Translations under genes and position numbers: made by a program
Shown: in pieces, positions 37,801 through 50,700 of the stretch
Layout: each line of letters opens with the position of its first letter
How positions within the stretch are numbered: position 1 is the first letter of the stretch
Notes under the pieces: model-generated
What the model saw: the letters and a program-made list of their open reading frames with translations, nothing else
Told to the model about the DNA's origin: nothing
Databases searched by the model: none
DNA from: Atrichornis clamosus
Lineage: Eukaryota; Chordata; Aves; Passeriformes; Menuridae
Assembly: GCA_013400975.1 (NCBI GenBank)
Contig: WBMZ01009448.1
Span: forward strand, 62,001-126,000
DNA: 64,000 bases
Reading direction: 5' to 3'

Positions 37801-40539
37801 TTTAAATTAATATTGGATTTCATCCCATCTCAGACCAAACCATATCTAGTAAAGATGCCAAAGTAAACTAGGGATAATAGCTTTACAAGGGCTGTGTTCC
37901 TGTAAGCCACTTGTTCCTTATCCATGGACTTTAATTTTTTCTGTACCTTCTTTCTTATTTCCTTCTCACCCCTGTTTTGACCATATAGGGATGATATTCC
38001 CTTCCAGTCCCCTCTAGCCTTTTGCTCTGGGATTCACTGCAGACACTCTAATCTCAGATCTTCCATTTTTTATCTTCAAATGTTTCTTTTCTGCTTCTCT
38101 GGACCTATGTGCATTTCTCCTGCTCTTAAAATATTAAAGCAGTGTCCTTTCAGATATAAGTTCGCTAAAAGTACTGTACATTACTTTCATTAACTATACT
38201 CTATAAAAAGCTCTTATAAATATAGCTTTTTCCAAAGGAAGTATAAACAATCTAAGAAATTGAGATCTGTCAGATATAAGTATAAATATCCACCTATATT
38301 AAACAGACTCAGGAAACTGTGAATTGGAGTATTTACCATGTGAGTATTTTCATTTTATGATTTACCAGAGCTAGACTTTGTGCAGGTTTTCCGCTGAATG
38401 TGATCTTGATACTGACTGAAGGCGTGTGTGTTTTTTGTCAGTAGGAGTGAGTGGCACAGAACACAGCCTAGAGTGAAAATAAAAATTGTGTTCAACTTGT
38501 CTATGGCATAACAGCAGGATTTCCCCTTCTCTCCAGCATGCTTCCTGCTGCTTTTTCCCATAATTTTAACTACCAAATAAGGGTTATTCCTCCAGGAAAT
38601 TTTCCTGAGCTAGTTAAGCTCAGTGATATTAAGTTATATTTTCCTTTGGCACTGTTGAACTCTTCTTTGCCTACTCTTCTATTGCTCTTTAATCTCCCCT
38701 CCAGACCATTCATCCTGGTTGTTGGTTTGTATTTACTACATCAGGAGTATTTGTTCAGGAGAGGAAGGGCCTCTGTAGTCAAGAGGAGCTTCGACCCACA
38801 ACTGGGGGGATGCATATCTGAATGGGCAGGCAACCAGAACTGGCACCACCAAACTTCTCACCAAACTGGTGTGGCTGAACAGCTGCTGGGTGCTTTGAGT
38901 ACCCACCTGGCTGAAGGACGTGCATGGGGGACAGGACGTGTGTGCATGAGGTGAAAGCTGAGGTATTCAACATCCTGTTCCAAAATAGGTGAGTGACATG
39001 AGTTCTGATGGGTGCATTGCAGCAACTCATTTCTGAATATTTCTGGTAACAGAGCTTGCATAAAATACTTCATCCTCTAACAATGAATCAATTTCCTTCT
39101 CCCCATGGCCAACATATGTGTAATCCACCTTTGAACCTTGTTACTGCTGCCAAAATGTGGATTGTGTGTCTAGCTGTTGCCAGTTCCTGTAATCTGTACT
39201 GCAGCACTGAAGTAGCCTGTCAGGGGATGACCTGAGAAGAACAACACTATCAATAGTATTGTCTGCCACTTTTCATCACACTGAGTCAGTACCACAGAGG
39301 ATACGTTTTTTTCCAGTCTAGCTTTTTTTTGGTCATGAAACAAACCCTTGTTTCATTACTGACTAATTGTGGTGCTTAGGTCCAGAGTTTCTTCTCTCCA
39401 ACTAGTGAACATACAGATCTCCAGAAATGGGTAAGGGTTAACTGGAAATGGTGATTAGAACTGGGAATTTGAATATAGGAAAAAAGTAAAATGTGAGTCA
39501 AAAATAAACTACTTTTTTTAACATCAGTGAAGGTGGCACTTACTCAAAATGCTTTGAAGCACTGGATGGCATTGAGTGAGGCATGAATTTTGGATGTGGG
39601 CTGAAAATAGCTGACTCAAGTCCTGGTTAAAGACTTCAGCTTAGAATCTATATCTTAAAAACTTCCAGCAAAAAGCATTTCAGTCCTGCCCCAGTCAGGC
39701 TAGGCTGCAGAAATTGGGATGCATTTTGTTACTTTAAATGTTGCAGTTACCTCCAGAATGGGGGAGAATTCTCAGCATGTCAGTACTTTGCAATGAGATA
39801 ATTGCTTAAAGGAAGGTCTCATGTGTCTGGATATTCTTCAAAATCCCCTTGTATTTTGAGGAAGAACATTGCTAATATGAATCAGTGCTCTCAGTGATCA
39901 TCACAGTTCTGGAAGGCTGCCAGAAGAGGTGGCTTTAGAGTCCTGTGTTTTGCAGAAATCAACAGGGAGATGCTTACTTAGTTTGCTGAGCTTTAATGGA
40001 GCTATTTTGGGACCTGGAACTCCTGCTCATTATCCACACACATCTGGGCTAAATAATTCTCTCACCAGATTATCTTCAATTAAGCCATTCAGTCTCTAAT
40101 GCATTGTGGGCATTGTTGAGTAATGCTGGTTTGAATGAACAGACACCCACCTAAGTGACTTATTGCTACATCTATCTCTAGCTTGTAGTGTATTTCTGAT
40201 ATCAGATCATACAGTCAGCCTATGTGTAGGCTAAAGAGAAGTTTGCTGCTTCTTTCTCTTGTTTTCAATCCTGAACCTTCTCCCATCTGCTTGACAAAGA
40301 TGAGTTGGAGTTGCTGTACTCTCTCTGGACACCCTATCTGGAATTCAGCCTCATTTCTCTAGACTTACAGAAATATTACTACAAACATGTGAGTCAGCTT
40401 CAGCCTGCAGGACACTTGTGCTCTGTCATTTCTTCCCATAGAAGATATTGCAAACCCAATAATATACCAGGTATTACCTGGGCAGCCAGGCAGCACCATA
40501 ATAGCAGAGAGAGAGATCCAGGGTGCTTGTGCTGCCAAA
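31876..40539. other. Gene-free stretch with a possible CR1 relic
   Basis: Unrecognised frames of 133 (32180-32581, plus), 119 (35412-35771, minus) and 138 codons (38538-38954, plus) occur. At about 36090-36120 the words GAGTTGAAGGTGCCTTAAGC recall the CR1 3' end (GGTTGGAAGGGACCTTAAAG) and may be a decayed remnant; the match is too short to be sure. I see no other structure. Confidence 0.5.
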
Positions 40540-40569
40540 GGGAGGGAGGGAAAGAAGGAAGGAAGGAAA
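40540..40569 (+). repeat. GGGA/GGAA purine microsatellite
   Basis: Short tandem GGGA then GGAA tetramers form a purine tract of about 30 bases. Confidence 0.85.
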
Positions 40570-40579
40570 TGTAGTCCAT

Positions 40580-40613
40580 GTAGTGTAGTCACAGCTGTAG
40601 TGTAGTCACTGCT
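40580..40613 (+). repeat. 17-base tandem duplication
   Basis: GTAGTGTAGTCACAGCT is followed directly by GTAGTGTAGTCACTGCT, differing by one base. A partial GTAGTC lies just before. This is a small local duplication next to the purine microsatellite. Confidence 0.85.
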
Positions 40614-41749
40614 GTTTGACAGTGCCATCGTGATGAGGGTGTCTGCTTGCACAGGAAGGAGCTATGAGCAGGAAGGAGTTGGGACAAAGCCAGTTGTAGT
40701 TCTCTGGAATGGGGGGAAAACCTGCCTGGATGTGCGTAGAGGAGGAAATCTTAAAATCCAAGCTGAGTGACACAGCTGGTGACTGGTCCTTCATGTAGGC
40801 AATAAAGAGGGCCGTAAAGAGCTCACTGTGCAGCTGCAGCAAAGCTTTCACATCCCCCCAGCTGGGTCATTCCTCTAGGACACAACTGTCTCTAAAGGGA
40901 AAAGGAAGCCCATGTGCCACCACTCTGAGCAAGATCAGTATGTATTCTTCCCTTATTTACCAACCCTACAGACCTGACAGAGACAGAGAGGCATGTCTAA
41001 ATCTGCAATCAAGCTATTACCAGGCCTTGGTTTCATTGAAATTTTGTGAATCTGTTTGTGGATTCCTGAAACGCCCCAATATGGACAAGGTTCACTGGGG
41101 TTTGGAACCCTCCTTGTAAACAAAGTTGTGTTCTGGACTCTTTACAGTACAGGTTCTTCAATGAGAACATTCTTTAGCCTGGGAATGATGGTGAAGATTT
41201 TGTCATGACTGTCACAAGGTGGCCTCTTAACCAAACTGCACACTTGTAAATTTTCATTGGTTTTGCTCTTTGTTTTTTTAGCTCTCTGCTTATAAACCCA
41301 AGTTTCCTCTACACAACAGCAGAATACTCTGAGGGAAAAGGAAAGTAAAGTTGCAACAATGGCCTGTTAGATATCTTTTAAGTTTAACCAAAAATAGCTT
41401 AATCATAAACTATGTTAACTTCAGTTATTCTTACTAAAAGAGATGAGTCCCTTAAAGGAAAGGTTTGGATCTTTTTTCAGACTAAAACACCTGCCTTCAG
41501 CTGCTATTTCTGCTCTTGACAGTTCATGCTGTGATTACAACAGACAAGGCAAATAAAACTTAAGGAGACAGCCCACATTTGTTGATGGTGGGGGAAAAAG
41601 AAATATTTAGCTGGGTGACTTCTGCCTCATGGACAGGACAGAGGGACAGTTATGTCCATGTACATCTTACAAGGACAGAGCAGAGGGGCAGCTAGTTTCA
41701 TTTATATTATGGTACCACAATTCACCACAAAGCCATCTCCATTTGTAGC
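40614..41749. other. Gene-free stretch
   Basis: Nothing recognisable is present apart from short A- and G-runs. Confidence 0.55.
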
Positions 41750-41774
41750 ATATATATATATATACATATATATA
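41750..41774. repeat. AT microsatellite
   Basis: AT dinucleotides repeat for 25 bases with one C interruption at 41765. Confidence 0.95.
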
Positions 41775-44700
41775 CTGTATTTCTCAGAGTATGCCACTTT
41801 CAGCTTTTCCATGTGTCACTTACACTGTGGACTCCTTACAAGTTTATAAAAGTCAGCTTCTCCACAGCACTGACAGAAACCTGGCTTGTCTCTGAGGTTA
41901 TCTGGTATTTCAGAGAACTTGGATTATGAGAACTCTCAGCTGTAGCACATTTACTTTCAGTGCTCAGGTCTTTCAGTTCGTGCTGTTCCCTTCCAGGGAG
42001 GGATCAGGCCACCCATGCACAGCTCCAGCAGCATCAGGGAGACTGCCCTGAATCTTCAGTGTGTGAAGCTCTAGCCCTGTCTACTGAGAAAATGTGTTAA
42101 ATTATGCCCAGACTTTTGCAATGCCAACCCTTCCTCACAGACCTGACACTTCTGGGGGAAGAGGGAGGGGGGGTTCCTGAGGCCTTTCTTGTATCTGTCA
42201 TGAGGACAAGTTTCTTAAGAAAGTAGGATTACTATAACCCATTTACAAGCCTGTTAAAAGCAAAACAGAAACTGAAATTACACATGCAGTTCTGCTAATG
42301 GGAGGTTTGAGGTAATTTGGTTTTAATTCAATGACCATTTGACAGGAATGAATTCCACTGACTCAGATCTGTGTTTATTTAGTGTGTCTTAGGCGAAAGA
42401 ATTGAAAAAAAACCCCTTTCTGAGTTTTTTTAGGCATGCCACTAACATGTCACTTGAATCCCTTGATAAAAACCCAGTGTTGATCTAAACCAATGTTACA
42501 AATTAAGAGTGAAATGCTAGAAGAAGGCAACCACTTTACTGGAAACCTTCATCCAGGGGCTATTTCTGCTGCTATTTCTCTAAGCAGCTGCTGCACAATA
42601 TGACGTGATTCTCTGAAAGGCTGTACTTTGGAGTAAAAGGAACACTATTGATTTTCATTTTGAAGAGTTACTGAAACCTAGGAGGAAAGGGAGTGAGGGA
42701 TTGTTAAATTCCAGGTAAAGTAAAACAGAGATAATGACAGCTGCAAGGAAAGCAAGTGGATGGGCAGCCAAAATGTCTGTCTGCCTTTAGAGCTGCATAA
42801 TTCTGTACCAGCAAACTTCGGGGAAACAGACAGGTTTGTTTTCCAGGAAGAGGTAATAATGTAGAAACCTCTTTCTTGTGGCTTTCTTTAATCACATGGA
42901 GGGATGGTGTTAAAAGCCAAACCTGTAGAGAGACGCTCCGTTTGAACTACAAAAGCACAATGTATCCCAGACTCAGTTCACTAAACGGGCACTTTACTGA
43001 AAGTTACAGTCATTTCTCGTGTTGAGCTGACCTCCTGTAGCTCTTTTAAAAACAACTATTTTAGCTGCTTTTGCTGCTACAGTGTTGTCAGGACAATTCA
43101 AGCATGCAGAGAGTGTGTCACTCTTGTGACATCAACGTGCATGTGCCACGTTCAATGTTTCACTTCAACCTTGTTTGAGCATATTTAACAAGAGCTGTGC
43201 AAATCTAGTTAAAATACTTTTACTAGCTGAGTAGCCATTTCTCCAGAACTGTGCCTGGGAACATTTTGTTGATGTACACCATAATATCCTCTTTCATTTC
43301 AGATTTGTAGATCACCTTTTGCTTCTAGTGCAGAATGAGCTGTCATTTTTTGTGAATGCATGGGAACAAATAAATCCCGTCATGTGTTCCTTCAGTATTT
43401 CCTGAATGGCTGAGTTGTTTGGTGCTGTGCGTGCTACATCTGGAGCACCTGTAGAAAGCACAGGTATGCCAAGTTCTGCATCAAGCAGAAGGACAGAGAC
43501 ACACATATGATCCCAGCAGGGATCTCTATGTCACAGAATTGCATTGCTACTCAGTGAACAGTGAAAAAGTTAATTTGTCCTGCCCCAGCCCTACCAGGTG
43601 CTGTTTCTGTTGCATTAAGACTGTGTTGTGACAGAGCAGTTGGTTTATGGCCCTTTCAGTTCCCCCTCTCGCCCTCATTAATCCATGCCATGCTCTTCAG
43701 ACAGGAGTAACCAAAGCACGGCAGACACAGCACCCAGCCTTTGCCCACACAGCCCTGCTGCTGCCCTGCATGGGAAGAACATCCTCCAGGGAGAAGCTAA
43801 CTACTGCCCTGAGGGGTTCCTCTCTCAGAGCTGCTCTCTTACCTCAGGTATGCTTCAAACACTGAGAAAGCTAAAGTTTTGAAGAAGTATTCTGCAGCAA
43901 GATGAAAGGACTTAACAGCTCCTGTGCAAGAAAATAAGAGTGTACTGGCTTAAAGCCTGCTCTCTTTTCAGAGAATTGCCAACAGGCAGATTGCAGCAAT
44001 CATTTTCCAAATTATAGTAACCAACCACGTTTTCTGTGAAAATAATCTTGGATTCCAGTAAGTTAAAAATTACTGTTGTTTTTTCCCCTCCTTTTTTCCT
44101 TCCTCTTCCCATTTTTCCAAGAACTCAGTATTGTCTTGTATGCCTGCTCTGCAGCAGTGATGATCTGTACGTACAAGTCATCTGAAGGAAGCCCTGTGGC
44201 AGTCCCTGCGTGTGCCTGCTCTTGACTAAGAGGCTTTGGTTCTTTGTGCACTCAGAAAAGACTCTACTCTTTCTTCCTGTTCCGAGGTCTAAGTCTCCAC
44301 AGATCATTGGAAACTTTCTCTCCATTGCCGGTAGCTTTTGGATCAGACACACGGGCTCTTACCCAGCTGCAGCTGTCCCCTGAGGAGAGCTGAGTTTCTG
44401 CATAGTTAACATCTGATGGCCCTACCCATGAAATCACAAATTAAATCTGACCTGATGCAGAAGATGTAATTACACAAATAATACTTTTTACGCAAAAGAA
44501 ATTTCTTCTGTTTTTAGCAAAAATTCAAATCTTTTTGAGATTTCTTTGAAATTCAGTTTTGTGATCACCGTCAACTTTCTGCAGCAAATTCAATAAGAAT
44601 TTTGCCTAATTTGAAATATTCTTTGATTAGTCAGTGACATGTTTTTTCTCTCGGACAGTTTTCCATTTTACTCTATAAGTGTTCAGCCTTAATTACAGCT

Positions 44701-47700
44701 ATTTTGTTTTAGTTTGGGATTGTTGATTGGGGTTTTTGTTTTGGTTTTGGCGGTTTTTTTTGCTATGAAATCTAAATTTAGCATTTAAATTTTTAACTTG
44801 CCTTTCCTAGAGAATTAAGAGGTAGAAAGTTTTGTACTTTTTCATCAGGATTTTCATCAGTAAGGCACTTGCTGTGACAGAATTAGCAAAGTTCGCATTT
44901 TTTGGATTGTACATGCCACTTTATTAGCAGACTCTGAATGATTTCTCTCAGCTATGGGGTTCGTGCATTCAGTTCAGCATTTTATTTCCAGTCTGATTCT
45001 GCCAAACTCAACAGCAGGTTCCTGCAATAGCTGTCCAGTGGCTCTGGTCTAGATTGAGAAGTTTGTCTTTTATTGATGTTCTGCATGATGGATTTGCCAG
45101 ATTAGGTAAACAAACAAACAGGAGCTGGCACATCCCAGCCACATGCTCCTGCTTCTGCTTTGCACTGGTTCTCACATTTCTTGGATGCTTTTTTAGCCAT
45201 TTTTCCTCCTTAATGTGACATGATGGGATTTTTTTCCCCCCTAAAATAGAAAGTTGTCTTGGCTCTGGAAGAGTCTGAGAGCCACCATAAAGGATCCACC
45301 ATAGAATTCCATGGCCCAGGAGCAGGAATGGAAAAAGAGAAAGGCCAGGTTGAGGGGGAAGCTGCTGGATTGTCTCAGCTGTCTGTGACACCACACTCTT
45401 GAGTTGTTTAAAAAACATTCTGCCTAGACTGTTTCTGTCACACAAAATACACAGCCAGCAGCCTTCCAGTTTCTGGCTCACAGGAAAGAGATTACATTAT
45501 TGAGAAAAATGTCACTTTCAGGAATGCAAAATATGGATTGGGACTGCTTTTACTTACCAGGATTGAGCAATTTTGATTTAGAGCAACTCAAAGAAAGGTT
45601 ATACTGGCCATGTTGTTGAGAGTCCCAGCTGCTTGGACTAAGTCCTTCAGGTTCCCTTTAACACTTTCAAAGGTAAAACTAAGGTAAAGAGTTAACAGTA
45701 TGGATGAGCCTGCTTTTTCAGGGTTTTTTTTCCCGAGCTTTTTTTAACGTGCTTACCAGTTGCAGTTTGAAGGATCAACCACTCAGTGACAGAAACAGAC
45801 TGAAGGCACTGCAGTGTTTATGTGGGAAGTGGAAAGAATTCTCTACTATAGCTAGAAAGAGGAGTAGGATCTGCCATGTATGAATGGTTAAAGGAGTCAC
45901 CTTATAGCTCCTTGGGTGAAATGAGGCCCTTTTTCACTTTCCATGAGTAAATGCATTTGCCTTACCAAGTAAGGACTTCAACGTGTACCAAATCACCATT
46001 TTAAGGAAAATAATGCAAATTTCACATAGCAATATCATAAGAAGTGAATGGGCACCACTTTCCCAATGGTAACTGCTTCCATGCTTACTTTCAAATGCTT
46101 CAGCAATCTCTGCTTTGGTTCTCACCTACCTGAGTACCTTCATGGGCCCAACACGTGTCTCTGTGTGCACACACCACACCCACCTCCTCTGTTTTGCTTT
46201 CCCCCGGCCACTGGCAGCATATCTTTCAGCTGATACAGGTGCCTGGGACTCCTTCTATCAGTATGTGCGTGGCACAGAGATTCAAGCTTGCCAGCCAGTA
46301 ACTGTGTGGCTGTATTTAAACCATTATCAAAGTGACTAATGCCTGCTGAGAGCCTGAGTAGGTTGGCTCAGAACCAGCTCCTCCTGTACTACAGAGCTTC
46401 TTACTTGTGCCAGGATAGACACAAAGCGAGAAAGTCTGCCTACCTCTGTCCTTTGCTGTCATCCAGCTCCAGCAAGTCTGTTCTTGCCCCTCCCACTCAG
46501 GGACAGGGCAGACTTCACAACTTGTGTAACAGTAGTTCTGGAAATCACACAGAAGGAAACACACCAGGAAATGCCATGATAGTTTCCTTATAGATTTCTC
46601 CTTGGGAAGAGGAGGGAAATCCTCCACTTTTATTTACAGGTGAGGTCATGGTCCCCTTCCCCTACCTCTGTACTTAACAGCTTTTTGAGGGCGAGTCATG
46701 CTTGTCACTTCTTCTTACCTCTTCCTTGCTTATTTGCAGCCTGGTTGCAATGCAGGAGTTTTACAAGGCTTCTGAAGCCAGCAGAGGGGTTTTTTTAAGA
46801 GGATTCCCTTCCTTCAGATTGTCTGTGAGTGCAGACACTCCTTAAGTGTCACTGGGTTGAAGAGCATGGTGGAGAAGAGAGAATGATTTTCCTGTGTTGC
46901 CTCTGTAGAAAGTCCTCTGCAAAACCTTGTTTGACCATGTAGAGCAACTGAGCCCCTTTCCACATAACCCTAGCTAGGTATTAATCAAAAATCCATGTAT
47001 CCTTTGGGACTGTCAAAATAAAGCAAAGAAAAGAGCAAAATCCTGAATTGAAAGCTCTGTATTCCTCATATCATGTGTAAAAATCAGAACAGAGCCTCTA
47101 AGCATCTGAGCACTGGCAAGCTGCTGAGGTATAAGAGCAAATGGAAGACAAATATTCTGATCTGCAGACTGATTCTGAATTAGGCCATGCACTTTCTGTC
47201 TGTGCAAATAGAATTGGTGAGGAAGCCCTTCTGACTTTCTGGTACCCTTAACACCTGAGTTTTCTGTCAGTACTGACATCCTGTTTCTGTTACTGTCAAA
47301 GCTGCACAGACACTTTACAGGCAGATCTGACTGGTGCAGGCCAGGTGGTGTTATGTGATGGGTCCCACAGTGAGTAAATCTTTCTACTGAAATCAAGACT
47401 CTTGACTAGTCCTAGGAGGGAGAACAGGTTGTGTCAGCCTGATACGTGTGTGATCCAGTTCTGTTTTTGCTGCCTCTATGATCCGTAGCAAAACTCCTCC
47501 TACTTCAGTAGAGATTCATGCAAGTATCTGATTCTTGAGAAGTTCTCCTTTTCATACTTTTGGTCTTGGGAAATGGTTATCTTAGATGTATGGACGGGCT
47601 TGGCCTTTCACAGCATTTCACAATCAAACATGAGAGTCCTGATGTAGTGGTTGTATTTGCCAAGACACTTTTCCTTCCTCCAGAAGTCTAGTAGCCAAAC

Positions 47701-50700
47701 AGGTGCAGAGGCAGGAGTGGATTTGGATTCTGTCCTTGTTGCCTCACTCAGAGGTGAAGGTCTTGCACTACATAGGTTTCTGTGGCAGAGGGGAAGGCAC
47801 TGTGGCCTGTGAAGGCTGTGCAAACAGTGGGGCATCCCTAGGGCATCTCTCTGGCTGTGAACAGAGCAGGGAAGCTCTGCAATCTGCTGCTTCAGTTGTT
47901 CCCTGCACCTGAGAAATCCTGTGATTTAGTCATTTCTCCAGAATTATTTCTGGATTTTATTTATTCACTGTTAAATCCTTATTCCTTCTCCTATGCACAG
48001 TCCAGCTTCCAGATGCTTAATTTATTTTCCTGGACTTAATCCTGGGTTATCAGCTCCATTTCCTAAAGTGGCTGAGGCAAAGGTCATGGACTGGAGCTTT
48101 TCCAAAGCAGGATGAGTGTTTGCAAGTCTGAGCTCCAACCTGATCATATGAGTATATTTTTTTCACTCAGGCTTATGGTAAAATTAATGAAACTGGACCA
48201 GATTTGGAATATTGACTAGTTCATCCTCCTCAGAGTTCTTTGTATTGGACTATAAAGAGAAGAAAACATGAATTGATTAATAAAGCAGAAACTGAGTTCA
48301 ATGAAAAGGTGCTTGCTCCCCATCTCCCCATCAATAACATTAGAAAGTATTGTTTGATTATGCCCTTTTCCCCTCCTCAGCCTTTAATTTCCTGGAGGAT
48401 CATTTCCGACCAACAAATTTACATGACTGTGACTGTGAGAGATGTTCTTTAACTGTGGTAGTGCTGGTGTAGTCATTTTACAGTAAAATGTGTCATTTAT
48501 TGTACATCCTGCATGGAGCAGGCCATGACACTGTTTGTTCTATTTAGATTTTTAAACATTATGTCTGTTTAAAATGACATTAACAGCGAACAGCATTACC
48601 ACATGCAATTTAGCTGTTAGTAGTTACCAAGAGGAGATAATATTTATGCCAGCTCTTTCATGGCAGGTCAATTACTTTGTTAGCACAGGCAGCAGAGTAT
48701 TTGTATTGTGCAACTCTTCCTAGGAACTGAACTGTGCTGGAGGACAGGAAATCATGGGAAGCAGAATGGACTTGAATTAAAAGGAAGAGATTTGTTTTTC
48801 TTATGTTTGGGTGCAAGTGCCTGTTGCACTAGTGACTTACTGTACAGTCTTTACATCTCATGCAACTAAGCAAAAGAAAGACCTGCAAGAGATTAATGTA
48901 AAAGTGAGTGGACTGTAGCTATTCTTGCTTTGAATTTAGTTTCTTTTCTCTTAATCGGTTCTGATGTGGTGCCATGTGATCTCCACAGGTCAAACCTCTA
49001 GATTCTGGACAAATTTGCAAAGTTCTATTTTACAGAACTTCCTGAGCTGCACTTGGCCAAAGCTGTCCTAATACAAATGTATAAATGATCACATAACCCA
49101 ATAGAGAGTATTTGAAATTCAACCACTTCTGTAAGTTTTATAACTATTGAGACCAAGCTACTTTCATAATCTACCTGCTACATAAACACTTTATGACTCA
49201 GTCTGGGGGAGTTTCATAAATACTTTGCTCATTGTTATTTAAAAAGACTGTCTTACGAAGGTGCTTAAAAGGTGTCTCTTCCTCCTCCTTTTTCTCTCTA
49301 CAATCAGCACATTATCTTAATTTTGCACTTAATGTGGACTAAGCCCAAATAAAAGGGACTGCATTTATGTCAGCTCAAGCACTACAGGCTGTTAAAACTG
49401 ACCTGCAGTAAGTTCAAGTTTTAAAAATTTGGACTAACAGTAGCATAATTTGTATGGCAAATAATCAGCTTCATCAAGTCTTCAATATAGGCTCAGACCT
49501 TCACTGTTGTCAGTGGAAGCTGAGCAGTTTTGGACTATGCTGGATTATATAACAGGCCTGAATCTTAGAAGCTCTAAACTAGAACTGTTCTGCATGTGGG
49601 ACTCCATTTTTGTAAAGGGGATTACAGCTGGCAAGAGATTTCGTGAGAACCACCTGTGTGCCTTTGCAGCTGTTATTCCCTACGCAATTCTTACAAAATC
49701 CAGCTCAAAGTTTCTCTGGCTCTCTAAAATACACTAGCTCCTTCCAAAATTTCACAGCCTTTCAGGATGCTTTTCTCTGACATGCTACAGTCTTCTCAGA
49801 TTTCACACAGAATTTTTCTTTAGAAAGAAAACGTTTTCTTCCGAAGTTGCTTTTCAGCTCAGTTCTGTTGATTTCACTAGTGATTGAATTAAGTCCTTTA
49901 ATTAGGCCCTGAAGACCACTGGCCATAAATTAAATTGGGCATTTGCTTCAAGCTGGCCCTGCAGTGGTTTTTCTGTTCCACCAATGGCCAACACTCAAAC
50001 TACAACATTCATGGAAATACACATGCACTCATAAATTCATTCAAAACCCATTTATACCAGCTTGGAATGTGTTGTGTTTAGCTTTTATATGCAATTGTCC
50101 TTGGGCTTCAGCTGAGCTTGTATACAACATTAACAGATAATGCTTGGTGTACAGGGTAACTACAAAAGACTGTGTGCAGCAGTCAGCTCTTCCTCATCAT
50201 GAATCAGAAGTTCATATCTGGTAGATGAACTGTAGTATTTTAAACTCCAAGTGTTTAAAAGAGATTATCAAAAGAGTCAAAAGAGATTATTCTTCCCCAC
50301 TAGAAATGTCACTGCTAAAGCTTGCTTCCAGGCCCAAAACATATTTTGGGATGATGTGAAATCTGTCTTCTTAAACCTATACTGAATTTACAAAGGAAAT
50401 GAGATATGTAGAAGAGCAAGGAGAAAATAATATGGCTGAGAAAGGCAGCCCTGGACTGTGTAGTCCTCACTTTATACTCACCATACGGACACAGCCTTAC
50501 CTGTACTCCTCACTTGTGTCTTTTAATGCAGATTTGGAAGTCCTCAGCTAGTTCGGTATCAGTGATTGAAATTGTCATTGTGTTCACTTGGCAATGAGGC
50601 TGAGTAAGGTCTTGCATACAGTGCATAAATTACACTTATCAGGAAGAAAAATTTAATTAGTTCCAAAGCATAATAAAAAGATACACAGTGCAGGCTGCAC

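Noticed and set aside
45008..45481. 157-codon minus-strand frame with hydrophobic patches
   Set aside because: No family resemblance, no promoter or splice context, and frequent Cys/Trp as in translated non-coding DNA.
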